64,000 nucleotides of DNA from an uncultured Eubacteriales bacterium (GTDB lineage Bacteria; Bacillota; Clostridia; Oscillospirales; Acutalibacteraceae). The translations under genes and the position numbers were made by a program. The stretch spans positions 1 through 64,000 of the forward strand of contig ONAL01000003.1 in the NCBI GenBank assembly GCA_900315785.1, in the 5' to 3' direction. The notes beneath the pieces were generated by a model, which did not search any database, had not been told where the DNA came from, and worked only from the letters and a program-made list of their open reading frames with translations. Positions 52,530 to 61,160 of the stretch are shown piece after piece; within the stretch, counting starts at the first letter, position 1, and every line of letters begins with the position of its first letter.

Positions 52530-53609
52530 TTACTCGAGTTCAAACTTCATAACGACAGGGTTGTGGTCGGAGTATCTGAAGCCCGTGTCAATGTTTTTGA
52601 GGTAGCTGACCTTGACGTTATCCGAGGTGAGGAAGCCGTCGAGAATAACCGTGAAGCTCTTCTCCGAGTACGGAATGTCGCAGTTGCGCGTTGTCGGGGT
52701 GAGCTTTCCGTCGGAATAATCCACAGCCTTGCTGATACCGTCGGGGAGCATTTCGTCGGGGAACGGACTTGCCCAGCTGTGTTCCTCGTTATTGTCGGGA
52801 TTGAGCTTCTTGCGCGAGTCGCCCGTGAAGTCGTGGTTGAAGTCGCCGCCGCAGATTACATAGTTGCCCTTCTTGTACTCGCCCGCCATATCTCCGAGCA
52901 GCATTTTGAACTGGTTCTCGAGAATCTTCGGGTCCTTGATATACGCCGAGGCGTGGACGTTGTAGACGACGAGCGCCTTGCCGTTGTCGGTGTCGATTCT
53001 GGAAACGCTGTAGCAGCGGTCGAGGTCGACAATCTTCATAATATCTGTGGCAATCGGCAGACTGCGCCTGAGCGACGAGTTGATTTTCATATCGGAGAGC
53101 GTGAGCAGACCGCTGTTCGACGCTCCGTGAGGCTGTAAAAGCGGATACATCAGAAACGCGGAATGATAGTTCTGAGCAAACGCCGAGTTGTAGCCGCCGA
53201 AGCTCTTTCTGAGCATTTCGGCTTCGTCAATGTGGTAGCTTCTGGTGGAGTCGGTGTCGACTTCCTGATAGAAAACAAGGTCGGGTTTCTCATTCAACGC
53301 GGTCCGAGCAACGCCGTTCGTGCAGTCCTTGACGCTCTGCTCGGAGTTAGCCCAAGACTGGGTTCCGCCGTCCATAAAGAACGTGAAATCGGGCGTATAC
53401 GCTCCGAAGCCGATGTTGTATGTGACCGCCGTATAGGTCTTGCCGAGCTGAGCGGTTTTCGCTTTCGCGTCGCCCTTCACCTCGATAGCCTTGTTGTCCT
53501 CAATTCGGCTGTAGCTGATAAATACATACGCAACATAGGAGCCGACGATGATAACAAGAACCAGAATTACCGCCAGCAAAATCTTTAAAATCCGCTTGAA
53601 TATTCTCAT
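52530..53609 (-). CDS. Endonuclease/exonuclease/phosphatase-family protein
   Basis: The 359-residue protein has an N-terminal membrane anchor (IFKRILKILLAVILVLVIIVGSYVAYV) and an outward-facing EEP hydrolase domain: TYNIGFG, VFYQEVDTDS (metal glutamate), VVYNVHASAY, ICGGDFNHDFTGDSR and YSDHNPVVMKF (D-H catalytic pair). The family includes nucleases, sphingomyelinases and inositol phosphatases; the substrate cannot be decided. AAGGAG lies before the ATG. The gene stands alone between the SPFH operon and the EF-G-like gene. Confidence 0.9.
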   Translation of the reverse strand: MRIFKRILKILLAVILVLVIIVGSYVAYVFISYSRIEDNKAIEVKGDAKAKTAQLGKTYTAVTYNIGFGAYTPDFTFFMDGGTQSWANSEQSVKDCTNGVARTALNEKPDLVFYQEVDTDSTRSYHIDEAEMLRKSFGGYNSAFAQNYHSAFLMYPLLQPHGASNSGLLTLSDMKINSSLRRSLPIATDIMKIVDLDRCYSVSRIDTDNGKALVVYNVHASAYIKDPKILENQFKMLLGDMAGEYKKGNYVICGGDFNHDFTGDSRKKLNPDNNEEHSWASPFPDEMLPDGISKAVDYSDGKLTPTTRNCDIPYSEKSFTVILDGFLTSDNVKVSYLKNIDTGFRYSDHNPVVMKFELE

Positions 53610-53628
53610 AAAAACTCCTTATAAGCAA

Positions 53629-53654
53629 TTCGGGAGCCCGAGCGGACTCCCGAA
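53629..53654 (-). terminator. Hairpin after the EF-G-like gene
   Basis: TTCGGGAG/CTCCCGAA stem with a 10-nt loop, followed by TTGCTTAT on the minus strand; terminator-like but with a weak T-run. Confidence 0.6.
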
Positions 53655-53666
53655 ACCAAATTCGTA

Positions 53667-55730
53667 TTATTCTTCAACGCCAGCCGCGTCGATAACCTTC
53701 TGAGCTACGTTTGCGGGACAATCCTCGTAACGAACAAACTCAAATGTGTAGCTGCCTCTGCCCTGAGTACACTGACGGATGAAGGTAGCGAAGTCGTCCA
53801 TCTCAGCGACGGGGACCTCAGCCTCTACAACCTGCATACCCTTTTCCTCGGCAGGGTCCATACCCATAACGCGTCCGCGTCTCTTGTTGACCTCGCCCAT
53901 TACGTCGCCCATGTTAGCGTCGGGAACTGTGGCTCTGAGGCTTCCGATAGGCTCAAGGAGTGTCGGTGAAGCCTGAGGCATACCGTTCTTGTAAGCGATG
54001 TTCGCAGCCATCTTGAACGCCATTTCGGAGCTGTCTACGGGGTGATAGGAACCGTCGTAGAGGTTAGCCTTGAGACCTACTACGGGATAACCCGCGAGCG
54101 GTCCCTTGAGGATAGCGTCTCTGAGGCCCTTTTCAACTGCGGGGAAGAAGCCCTTGGGAACTGCGCCGCCGACTACGCTCTCGGTGAACTCGAGCGAATC
54201 GCTGTCGCAGGGTGAGAACTCAATCCATACGTCGCCGAACTGACCGTGACCGCCCGACTGCTTCTTGTGACGACCCTGAACCTTGACGGACTTTCTGATA
54301 GTCTCACGATAAGCAACCTTCGGTGTCTTGAGAACCGCGTCTACGTTGTACTTTGACTTAATCTTGGAAACAACTACGTCGAGGTGCTGCTCGCCGAGAC
54401 CGTAGATAATCATCTCGTGAGTCTCGTGGTTGTGGAAGTACTTAACGGAGGGGTCTTCCTCGATAATCTTCTTGACAGCCTGAGCTACCTTGTCCTCGTC
54501 GCCCTTTGTCTTGGGCTTGATAGCCATAGCGTAGGACGATACGGGATAGTTGATACCGTCGAGAGTAACCTTTCTGAGAGGTGAGCAGAGAGTGTCGCCT
54601 GTCTTAACGTCGTTGAGCTTCGGAATCGCGCCGATATCGCCCGCGCCGATAAACTGAGCGTCCTCCTGCTTTTTGCCGCGAACCGTGAGAACCTTTGTGA
54701 TTCTTACGGGCTCGCCTGTGCGCATATTGATAACGGGAACATCGGAGCCGATTTTACCCGATACAGTCTTGATGTAGGAAAGCTTGCCGACGAACGGGTC
54801 GGAAACTGTCTTGAATACGATACCAGCTGCCGCGCCGTCGATATTTACGGAAATCTCTACGGGCTCGCCGTTGGGGTCAACACCCAGCTCGGAACGGCTG
54901 TCGGACTTGGGAGCAAGCCATACGAGGGAGTTGAGGAACATATCGATAGCAAAGGTGTTGTGAGCGTCGCCGCAGAATACGGGACAGATTGAACCGTCCT
55001 TAACGCCCTGTGATACGCCGAGTACGATTTCCTCAGGTGTGAATTCCTCGCCCTCGAGGAACTTGTCGAGAAGCTCTTCGCTTGTCTCTGCGACAGCTTC
55101 CTTGATAGCCTCTCTCAGACCCTCAAGACGGTCGCCGAGGTCGGGCATATCTGTGGGAGTGGCAACTCCCTTAACATATTTATAAGCTCTGTATTCGAAG
55201 AGGTTTACATAAACCTCAGCCTTGCCGTTCTCGATAAAAGGAACTACTACGGGGCATACAGAAGGACCGAAGGTCGACTTCAAATCCTCAAATACACGAT
55301 AGAAACGAGCGTTCTCGTCGCAAACGCCGTTTACGAAGAATACCTTCGCGATACCCTGCTTTGTAGCTGCCTTAACAGCCTTTTCGGTACCTACGCCTAC
55401 GCCGTCCTTACCCGAAACAACGATAAGAGCGGTATCCGCAGCGCGCATACCCTCGGCAACGCCGCCCTCAAAGTCAAAGAGACCGGGGGTGTCGATTAAG
55501 TTAATCTTTGTGTTCTTCCACTCAATAGGGGCTACGGCTGTGTTCAGCGAAACGCCTCTCTTGATTTCCTCTGCGTCAAAGTCGAGAACTGTGTTTCCGT
55601 CGGTTACGCTGCCGAGACGGTCGCTCGCCTTTGCGAGGAAGAGCATAGACTCCGCGAGAGAGGTCTTACCGCAGCCCGCGTGACCCGCGAGAGCGATATT
55701 TAAGATGTTTTTTGCGTTATACTGTTTCAA
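53667..55730 (-). CDS. EF-G-like translational GTPase (FusA2-type)
   Basis: The 687-residue GTPase has G1 GHAGCGKTS, a switch region KRGVSLNTAV, G3 DTPGLFDF and a weak G4 (NGVCDENARF instead of NKxD), then EF-G domains II-V (YHPVDSSEMAFKMAANIAYKNGMPQASPTLLEPI; NMGDVMGEVNKRRGRVMGMD). The altered G4 and G1 mark the FusA2 group rather than the housekeeping EF-G. Its role is uncertain. The start codon is TTG with an AAAGGG further upstream than usual. Confidence 0.9.
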   Translation of the reverse strand: MKQYNAKNILNIALAGHAGCGKTSLAESMLFLAKASDRLGSVTDGNTVLDFDAEEIKRGVSLNTAVAPIEWKNTKINLIDTPGLFDFEGGVAEGMRAADTALIVVSGKDGVGVGTEKAVKAATKQGIAKVFFVNGVCDENARFYRVFEDLKSTFGPSVCPVVVPFIENGKAEVYVNLFEYRAYKYVKGVATPTDMPDLGDRLEGLREAIKEAVAETSEELLDKFLEGEEFTPEEIVLGVSQGVKDGSICPVFCGDAHNTFAIDMFLNSLVWLAPKSDSRSELGVDPNGEPVEISVNIDGAAAGIVFKTVSDPFVGKLSYIKTVSGKIGSDVPVINMRTGEPVRITKVLTVRGKKQEDAQFIGAGDIGAIPKLNDVKTGDTLCSPLRKVTLDGINYPVSSYAMAIKPKTKGDEDKVAQAVKKIIEEDPSVKYFHNHETHEMIIYGLGEQHLDVVVSKIKSKYNVDAVLKTPKVAYRETIRKSVKVQGRHKKQSGGHGQFGDVWIEFSPCDSDSLEFTESVVGGAVPKGFFPAVEKGLRDAILKGPLAGYPVVGLKANLYDGSYHPVDSSEMAFKMAANIAYKNGMPQASPTLLEPIGSLRATVPDANMGDVMGEVNKRRGRVMGMDPAEEKGMQVVEAEVPVAEMDDFATFIRQCTQGRGSYTFEFVRYEDCPANVAQKVIDAAGVEE

Positions 55731-55936
55731 AACTATACAACCCTTTCATTTAGGAATTTTTGCATTTTTGGAAAAATACAGACAATCTACCCTAGAAGTA
55801 TAACATTTTTGTAAAAATTGCACAATAGCTATTTTGAAAATATCCGCCTTAAAACCTCACAAAGATACAGGCGCGTTTTTATGCATTTTAACCAAAGTGC
55901 AAAGCAGGGCTAAGCCGTCAAAAAATGCGAAAAGTA

Positions 55937-55965
55937 TTTACTTAATCGCTCAAATAGGTTATACT
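55937..55965 (+). promoter_or_regulatory. Promoter of the ParB-like/BMP gene
   Basis: TTTACT (55937-55942), 17-nt spacer, TATACT (55960-55965). The region 55731-55936 between the divergent genes is AT-rich with no gene seen. Confidence 0.6.
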
Positions 55966-55997
55966 AAAGTTACCGCATTAATGAAAGGAGAGTCCCT

Positions 55998-57947
55998 ATG
56001 GCTGACGATTATTACAAGGAAGCGCTGAAGCTTGCCCAGAAGGAATATCATCACTGCGTTGCGCACGGCATGTCCCCCTGTCTGCCTGTGCTTGACGACT
56101 TTTTACCCTCGGAAAAATCCACTATGGGTATCGAGCTGGGACTTGTTCAGATTCCCGCCGAGTTCATTGTGGGCACCAAAACCAGAGGCAGAGTAAACGC
56201 CTTTGCGCCTAACTTTATGCCTATGCTCGAAGAGGGCACCGAATTCTCCGACAAATGGAAGAGACTTTGCGAAGCTCACCTTACCGAGGGTATCAGAGAC
56301 CCCATTAAGGTGTACGAATATATGAACCGCTATTACGTTGAAGAAGGCAACAAGCGCGTCAGCGTGCTCAAGTACTTTGACGCACTGACAATCGCTGCCA
56401 ACGTGACCCGTATTATGCCCGAGAAGAGCGACGCCGAGGACGTGGAGCTATACTACGAGTTCGTGGCGTTCAACAAGGTCAGCGGTATCAACTTCCTGGA
56501 ATTCTCCAAGAAGGGCAGCTTTGCCGAAATGCAGAAGGCGCTCGGCAAGGAGCCGAACGAGGAATGGGACGAGGACGAACAGAAGGAGTTCTCGGCAATC
56601 TACTACTATTTCAGAAAAGCATACAACCAGAACGGCGGCGAGAAGCTGGCTTCCACCGTCGGCGACGCTATGCTCACATATATCAAGGTTTACGGATACG
56701 AGGAGCTCAAGAACACGGATATCTCCGATATCAAAAAGAACCTCAACCGTATGTGGGAAGAAGTCAAGCTCCAGGACGACGAGGAGCCCATCGAAATCAA
56801 GACCGACCCGTCCGAGGAAAAGAAGCCGTCGATGTTCTCCTGGATACTTCCTCTGGCGATTCCGATTCCGCAGCAGGTGCTCAAGGTAGCGTTCCTGTAC
56901 GACGGAACTCCCGAACGCTCGGGCTGGACGAACGAGCACGAGGAAGGCAGACTTCACATCAACGACGTTTTCGGCGAAAAAATCGAGACCTCGGCTTACT
57001 CAAACGCTATGGACAACCCGTCCGAGGTAATGGCAAAGGCGATTGAGAACGGCAACAAGGTTATCTTCGCGACCTCTCCGAGACTTGTTCAGGCGAGCCT
57101 GAGAGCCGCTGTCGAGCACCCTGACGTCGTAATTATGAACTGCTCGCTCAACAAATCGCACCGCTATATCCGTTCCTATTACACGCGTATGTACGAGGTC
57201 AAGTTTATCCTCGGAGCGATTGCGGGCTCGCTCAGCGAAACGGGCAAGCTCGGCTATGTCGGAGACTATCCGATTTACGGTCAGATTGCGGGCATTAACG
57301 CATTTGCGCTCGGCGCTCAGATGGTAAACCGCAGAGCCAAGGTTCAGCTCGAATGGGCTGGCGTAAAGGGCGCTCACGAAGCTGCTCAGGCGCTCTACGA
57401 GAGAGGTGTTCACATCATCAGCTCTCACGACACCGCGCCTTTCAGAAAAGACAAAAGAAGCAACTACGGACTTTCATATATTTATAAGGGCGAGAACGAA
57501 ATGCTCGCTATTCCCGTCTGGAAATGGGGAGTTTATTACGAGGAGCTGCTTAAGAGGATTTTTGACAGAACAGTAAAGGAAGAGTACAAGAACAGCAGCA
57601 AGGCGCTCAACTATTACTGGGGAATGTCGGCAGGCGTTGTTGATATCGAGTACTCAAACTCGCTTCCCGTCCCGACCAGAAAGCTCGCAGATTTACTGAA
57701 AGAAGGCATTATTCACGATATCATCTCGCCGTTTGTCACGCCGTTCACAACTCAGGACGGCAGAATTATCGGCGAGGACGTCAAGGCGCTCAACCTTGAA
57801 CAGATTATCAGTATGGACTACCTTGTCGATAACGTCGAGGGTACAATCCCCCGTTACGAGGAGCTCACCCCGATGGGCAAGGCTACGGTAGACACAGCGG
57901 GAATCGAAAAGTCTCAGGATAACGCCTCAGAGGAGGCGGAGGAATGA
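55998..57947 (+). CDS. ParB-like domain fused to a BMP-type ligand-binding domain
   Basis: The 649-residue protein lacks a signal peptide, unlike exported BMP lipoproteins. Residues ~30-240 look ParB/sulfiredoxin-like (GLVQIPAEFIVGTKTRGRVNAF; GIRDPIKVYEYMNRYYVEEGNKRVSVLKYFDAL). A charged linker leads to a BMP (nucleoside-binding) domain from about 295 (VLKVAFLYDGTPERSGWTNEHEEGRLHI; GYVGDYPIYGQIAGINAFALGAQM; VHIISSHDTAPFRKD). The cytosolic location and fusion suggest a ligand-controlled regulator rather than a transporter part. GAAAGGAG precedes the ATG. It overlaps the phosphoesterase gene by 4 bases. Confidence 0.85.
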   Translation: MADDYYKEALKLAQKEYHHCVAHGMSPCLPVLDDFLPSEKSTMGIELGLVQIPAEFIVGTKTRGRVNAFAPNFMPMLEEGTEFSDKWKRLCEAHLTEGIRDPIKVYEYMNRYYVEEGNKRVSVLKYFDALTIAANVTRIMPEKSDAEDVELYYEFVAFNKVSGINFLEFSKKGSFAEMQKALGKEPNEEWDEDEQKEFSAIYYYFRKAYNQNGGEKLASTVGDAMLTYIKVYGYEELKNTDISDIKKNLNRMWEEVKLQDDEEPIEIKTDPSEEKKPSMFSWILPLAIPIPQQVLKVAFLYDGTPERSGWTNEHEEGRLHINDVFGEKIETSAYSNAMDNPSEVMAKAIENGNKVIFATSPRLVQASLRAAVEHPDVVIMNCSLNKSHRYIRSYYTRMYEVKFILGAIAGSLSETGKLGYVGDYPIYGQIAGINAFALGAQMVNRRAKVQLEWAGVKGAHEAAQALYERGVHIISSHDTAPFRKDKRSNYGLSYIYKGENEMLAIPVWKWGVYYEELLKRIFDRTVKEEYKNSSKALNYYWGMSAGVVDIEYSNSLPVPTRKLADLLKEGIIHDIISPFVTPFTTQDGRIIGEDVKALNLEQIISMDYLVDNVEGTIPRYEELTPMGKATVDTAGIEKSQDNASEEAEE

Positions 57948-58531
57948 AGATACTGGCTGTTTCCGATGTGGAGTCAGAGTTTTTCTACGACTATTACTCG
58001 CCTGGAAAGCTCAACGAGTTTGATTTGATAATAGCTTGCGGAGATTTGAGAGAGGGTTATCTTGAGTTTCTTGTAACGATGGCAAGATGCCCTCTCCTCT
58101 ATGTTCACGGCAACCACGACGAGAGACACAAAAAGGCTCCCGAGGGCTGCATATGCATTGACGACAAGCTCTATGTTTATAACGGGCTGAGGATATTGGG
58201 TCTCGGCGGCTCATACCGCTACCGAGAGGGTAAGTATATGTACTCGGAGCGTCAGATGAAGCGCAGAATACATAGGCTCTGGCCGAAGATTACGAGGCGC
58301 AAGGGCTTTGATATCCTTGTAACTCACGCTCCCGCAAGACACATAAACGATTTTGATACGCTCCCCCACCGTGGATTTGAGTGCTTTACAAAGCTGCTTG
58401 AAAAATATAAGCCGAAGCTTTTTCTGCACGGTCATATCCACAGAAACTACGGAACATCGGTGCCGCAGCGCACCATTCACGGCGAAACAACGATAATAAA
58501 CGCGTGCGAATATTGCATAGTTGAAATCTGA
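57944..58531 (+). CDS. Calcineurin-like metallophosphoesterase
   Basis: The 195-residue enzyme carries the metallophosphatase motifs: D in LAVSDVESEFFYDYY (unusual DVE in place of DxH), IACGDLREG, VHGNHDER, HAPARHIND and LHGHIHRNYG. The family splits phosphodiesters or phosphomonoesters; the substrate here is unknown. Its ATG overlaps the end of the ParB-like/BMP gene (GGAATGA), so translation is coupled and the products may act in one pathway, for example on a nucleotide sensed by the BMP domain. No transporter genes adjoin. Confidence 0.88.
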   Translation: MKILAVSDVESEFFYDYYSPGKLNEFDLIIACGDLREGYLEFLVTMARCPLLYVHGNHDERHKKAPEGCICIDDKLYVYNGLRILGLGGSYRYREGKYMYSERQMKRRIHRLWPKITRRKGFDILVTHAPARHINDFDTLPHRGFECFTKLLEKYKPKLFLHGHIHRNYGTSVPQRTIHGETTIINACEYCIVEI

Positions 58532-58567
58532 TTTTGCGCCTCTTTTCAATAATAATGAAAAAAACGC

Positions 58568-58596
58568 TTGCATTTTTCGAAAGAAAGTGTTATTAT
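58568..58596 (+). promoter_or_regulatory. tRNA-Arg promoter
   Basis: TTGCAT (58568-58573), 17-nt spacer, TATTAT (58591-58596). Confidence 0.7.
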
Positions 58597-58627
58597 ATCT
58601 AGGCGGTTGATAAATCGCCCAGCTTAT

Positions 58628-58704
58628 GCGCCGGTAGCTCAGCTGGATAGAGTGCGCGGCTACGAACCGCGAGATCGGGGGTTCGAGTCCCTTCCGGCGT
58701 GCCA
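58628..58704 (+). tRNA. tRNA-Arg (ACG)
   Basis: Cloverleaf with acceptor GCGCCGG/CCGGCGT (one G-U pair), D arm GCTCAGCTGGATAGAGT, anticodon loop CTACGAA (ACG), T arm GGGTTCGAGTCCC and encoded CCA at 58702-58704. Confidence 0.96.
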
Positions 58705-58751
58705 AAAGGAAAGAAGGCAGTCCATTCGGACTGCCTTTTCCTTTTGGCACG
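58700..58751 (+). terminator. Long terminator hairpin including the tRNA-Arg 3' end
   Basis: GTGCCAAAAGGAAAGAAGGCAGTCC pairs with the segment from GGACTGCC (58728) to GGCAC (58750) through about 23 bp with an ATTC loop. The T-rich part of the 3' strand (TTTTCCTTTT) serves as run-off. The stem includes the CCA end of the tRNA, so folding could compete with 3' processing. Confidence 0.75.
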
Positions 58752-58806
58752 CGTACGGAAGGGACCCGAAGCCGAGGTTTAAAAAAACCGTCCGGCGGAC
58801 GGTTTT
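58745..58806 (+). other. Inverted tRNA-Arg end copy plus GC hairpin
   Basis: 58745-58770 matches the reverse complement of tRNA bases 58682-58704, with a 3-nt insertion and one mismatch. It is followed by AAAACCGTCC/GGACGGTTTT (58784-58806). The layout repeats that after tRNA-fMet at 43999-44052. Confidence 0.65.
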
Positions 58807-58833
58807 TACCGAGGAGCGATGATGACGTTTTAG

Positions 58834-58950
58834 CTATGCACACGTCTTTACGGTAGCCGTCACGGTTTTGCTGCCGCTGAGGTAGTTTGAGCTGCCCTTG
58901 GCAGTAACCTTGACCGAAATTTTGTATGAACCCTTAGCAACCTCATCCAC
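58834..58950 (-). pseudogene. C-terminal remnant of the shared surface-protein module
   Basis: A 38-codon minus-strand frame (VDEVAKGSYKISVKVTAKGS, then SNYLSGSKTVTATVKTCA, stop at 58834) matches the end of the module in the LRR protein (VKVTVTAKGNKNYKVLKKIVTIK). No start, signal peptide or ribosome-binding site is present, and the sequence upstream (58951-59097) is AT-rich and non-coding except for promoter-like signals of the next gene. It is the leftover of a surface-protein gene deleted next to tRNA-Arg. Confidence 0.7.
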
Positions 58951-59097
58951 CCGCCAAAAAAATATACGATAATTTTACCATAGATATCTGACACTTTATA
59001 ATACTTCAAAGCGAAAATGTGATACACTTTGTTTTGTAGACATCTTTAAAAATTTCTGGTATATTATTATCATATCAAAACTGAAACGGGGAATAGT

Positions 59098-59649
59098 ATG
59101 GAATTATTTAAAGGTTCGCCGAGTGACCTCGGCGGTCGTCAGGACAGAGAGATACGCGTATACAGGTTTCTGGACGAGCTCGGGATTGAGTATGAGAGAA
59201 CCGACCACCCCGACGAGCCCGCGACAACTATGGAAGCGTGCGAGAAAATTGACGCTGTACTGGACGTGAAGATTTGCAAGAACCTGTTTCTCTGCAACCG
59301 CCAGAAAACGAGCTTTTATCTGCTGATTATGCCCGGAGACAAGCCCTTCAAGACAAAGGAGCTTTCAAAGCAGATGGGCATAAGCAGGCTTTCGTTTGCG
59401 GGTGAGGAATTTATGACAGAATACCTCGACCTCTACCCCGGCAGCGTTTCGGTGCTCGGACTGATGAACGACAGAGAGAAAAGGGTTCAGCTTGTGATTG
59501 ACGAGGACGTGCTGAAGGAAGAATACTTCGGCTGTCATCCTTGCGTGAACACGAGCTCGTTAAAGCTCAGAACGAAGGATTTGACCGAGAAGGTTATACC
59601 CGCGCTCGGCGCGAATCCGATTACGGTAACGCTCGTCGGAGCGGAATAA
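59098..59649 (+). CDS. Prolyl-tRNA editing protein (ProX/YbaK family)
   Basis: The 183-residue free-standing editing domain removes a wrong amino acid from tRNA-Pro (ProXp-ala type). It shows YRFLDELGIEYERTDHPDEP, KICKNLFLCNRQKTSFYLLIMPGDKPFKTKELSKQ (with the catalytic-region lysine), PGSVSVLGLMNDREKRVQLVID and the family's G-x-HP (FGCHPCVNTSSL). The start follows GAAACGGGG. The small LRR gene begins 14 nt after its stop, so they are probably one unit. Confidence 0.92.
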   Translation: MELFKGSPSDLGGRQDREIRVYRFLDELGIEYERTDHPDEPATTMEACEKIDAVLDVKICKNLFLCNRQKTSFYLLIMPGDKPFKTKELSKQMGISRLSFAGEEFMTEYLDLYPGSVSVLGLMNDREKRVQLVIDEDVLKEEYFGCHPCVNTSSLKLRTKDLTEKVIPALGANPITVTLVGAE

Positions 59650-59663
59650 CACAGGAGAGAGTT

Positions 59664-60161
59664 ATGCAGGATTTTATTTTTTCACCGGCGGGCGACGGAA
59701 CGTTCTGCGTGTCCGGTTATACAGGCGACGAGGCTGAGGTGGTTATCCCCGAAACCTACGGAAGCGGCATTATCACCGTGCTCGGCGACAAGCTTTTCAG
59801 CGGTCACAAGGAGATTACGTCGGTCAGGATTCCCGACACAGTCACAAATATGGGCGAGTTTATCTTTGACGGCTGTGAAAATCTGCGGCATATAGAGCTT
59901 CCGTCAGAGCTCGAATGTCTGTGGGGCTATACCTTTGTACGCTCGGGAATTGAGGAAATCACGCTTCCCGACAAGCTCGTTACGCTCCCGCCGTTCGCGT
60001 TCAAGGATTGCAAAAGCCTAAGAAAAGTTGTGTGCGGAAAGGGTCTCAAAAAAGTCTATTCGTGGGTATTTGCGGGCTGTGACAGCCTTGAGGAATTCAT
60101 CCGTTCCGACAGCGTCGAGGTCAGCGAAAAGGCATTTGAGACAAAGGAGCTCAACACATAA
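59664..60161 (+). CDS. Small cytosolic leucine-rich repeat (LRR_5) protein
   Basis: The 165-residue protein is built of about five LRR_5 repeats (KLFSGHKEITSVRIPDTVTNMGEFIFDGCENLRHIELPSEL; YTFVRSGIEEITLPDKLVTLPPFAFKDCKSLRKV). It has no signal peptide, so unlike the surface LRR protein it stays inside the cell. The start at 59664 has GGAGAGAG. It lies between the prolyl-tRNA editing and GIY-YIG genes, 3 nt before the latter. A role as a protein-binding scaffold is the most that can be said. Confidence 0.85.
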   Translation: MQDFIFSPAGDGTFCVSGYTGDEAEVVIPETYGSGIITVLGDKLFSGHKEITSVRIPDTVTNMGEFIFDGCENLRHIELPSELECLWGYTFVRSGIEEITLPDKLVTLPPFAFKDCKSLRKVVCGKGLKKVYSWVFAGCDSLEEFIRSDSVEVSEKAFETKELNT

Positions 60162-60164
60162 CAA

Positions 60165-60425
60165 ATGGACAAGGGAAACTACACATATATTCTCAGGTGC
60201 GCCGACGGCTCGCTCTACTGCGGCTGGACTAACGACCTTGACAAGCGGCTCAAATCGCACAACGACGGAACAGGCTCAAAGTACACGCGCACGCGCCTGC
60301 CCGTAGAGCTGCTTTACTATGAAAGCTTTGAGACAAAGCAGGAAGCGATGAGCAGAGAATACCATATCAAGCGCCTTTCACGCGCTGAAAAGCTAAGTTT
60401 AATAGACCGAAAGCAGGCTGAGTAA
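60165..60425 (+). CDS. GIY-YIG nuclease-family protein (UPF0213)
   Basis: The 86-residue GIY-YIG domain has YTYILRCADGSLYCGWTNDLDKRLKSHNDG (the Y-x9-11-Y motif with R and H), LLYYESFETKQEAMSREYHIKRLSRAEK. The catalytic R and the E of SREYHIK are present. These small UPF0213 proteins are widespread in Firmicutes, and their target DNA or RNA is not known. The start lies 3 nt after the LRR stop; the ribosome-binding site is weak, consistent with coupling. Confidence 0.93.
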   Translation: MDKGNYTYILRCADGSLYCGWTNDLDKRLKSHNDGTGSKYTRTRLPVELLYYESFETKQEAMSREYHIKRLSRAEKLSLIDRKQAE

Positions 60426-60440
60426 GCCTGCTTTTGTTTT
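60411..60440 (+). terminator. Terminator overlapping the GIY-YIG stop
   Basis: AAGCAGGCT/AGCCTGCTT stem with a 5-nt loop, then TTGTTTT. Confidence 0.85.
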
Positions 60441-60601
60441 TTAAAATGCAGGATTTTGTTTTCGGATATTCATATTTGACTTTTTTGATTTTTAATTCCT
60501 AAGATAAAAAACGCCCTGTTTCTCCCGTTTGGCTTTGGCAAACCTCGGCTTTTTTACCATTTTGTTTTTATCTGCGATAGTAAAATTCTACATTGTTAAA
60601 C

Positions 60602-60630
60602 TTGCAATCACTCAATAAATATAGTATAAT
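60602..60630 (+). promoter_or_regulatory. Promoter of the NuoE/NuoF/GltD-like operon
   Basis: TTGCAA (60602-60607), 17-nt spacer, TATAAT (60625-60630), 50 nt ahead of the first start codon. 60441-60601 is AT-rich with no gene visible. Confidence 0.7.
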
Positions 60631-60680
60631 ACAAGGCGATAGTATTAATCTATAAAAATATATTTATCGGGGGTTAGTAA

Positions 60681-61160
60681 ATGGAGAACAGAAAAGTTGA
60701 CTTGTCCCTGCTTGACGGCGTTTTAGAGGAATACGCGTCGGTTAAGGGAAGTCTCATTACCATTTTACAGAACACACAGGACATTTACGGCTATCTTCCG
60801 AAGGAAGCTATCGAGCTGATTTCGGAGAAAACAGGCATCGCTACCTCTGAGATTATGGGCGTAGGCACATTCTACACTCAGTTCAGATTCGAGCCTGTAG
60901 GCAAGTATCTTATTATGCTTTGTCAGGGTACCGCCTGCCACGTTAATTCTTCGGAGCTGATTTTGCAGACAATTAAGGATGAGCTTGGTATCGAGGACGG
61001 TCAGACCACAGAGGACGGACTCTTCTCGCTCAAATGCGTAGCTTGTCTGGGTTGCTGCTCCCTCTCTCCCGTTATGATGATTAACGAGGACACTTACGGC
61101 AGCCTTACTCCTGATAAAACCAAGAAAATTCTTAAGGAATTAAGGGAGGCAGCGCAGTGA
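60681..61160 (+). CDS. NuoE-like [2Fe-2S] subunit (HydC-type)
   Basis: The 159-residue thioredoxin-like ferredoxin has the four cluster cysteines in CQGTACHV and CVACLGCCSLSPVM, the spacing of the 24-kDa subunit of complex I and HydC of multimeric hydrogenases. The N-terminus has LITILQNTQDIYGYLPKEAIELIS, also conserved. It passes electrons between NADH and the other clusters of the complex. GGGGG (cgggggtt) lies before the ATG. The next gene overlaps by 4 bases (GTGA), so the subunits are made together. Confidence 0.94.
   Translation: MENRKVDLSLLDGVLEEYASVKGSLITILQNTQDIYGYLPKEAIELISEKTGIATSEIMGVGTFYTQFRFEPVGKYLIMLCQGTACHVNSSELILQTIKDELGIEDGQTTEDGLFSLKCVACLGCCSLSPVMMINEDTYGSLTPDKTKKILKELREAAQ

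Noticed and set aside
58568..58822. 84-codon ORF across tRNA-Arg and its terminator
   Set aside because: It translates a tRNA gene and the hairpins behind it (the end reads KKTVRRTVF from the GC hairpin). It is a spurious frame.
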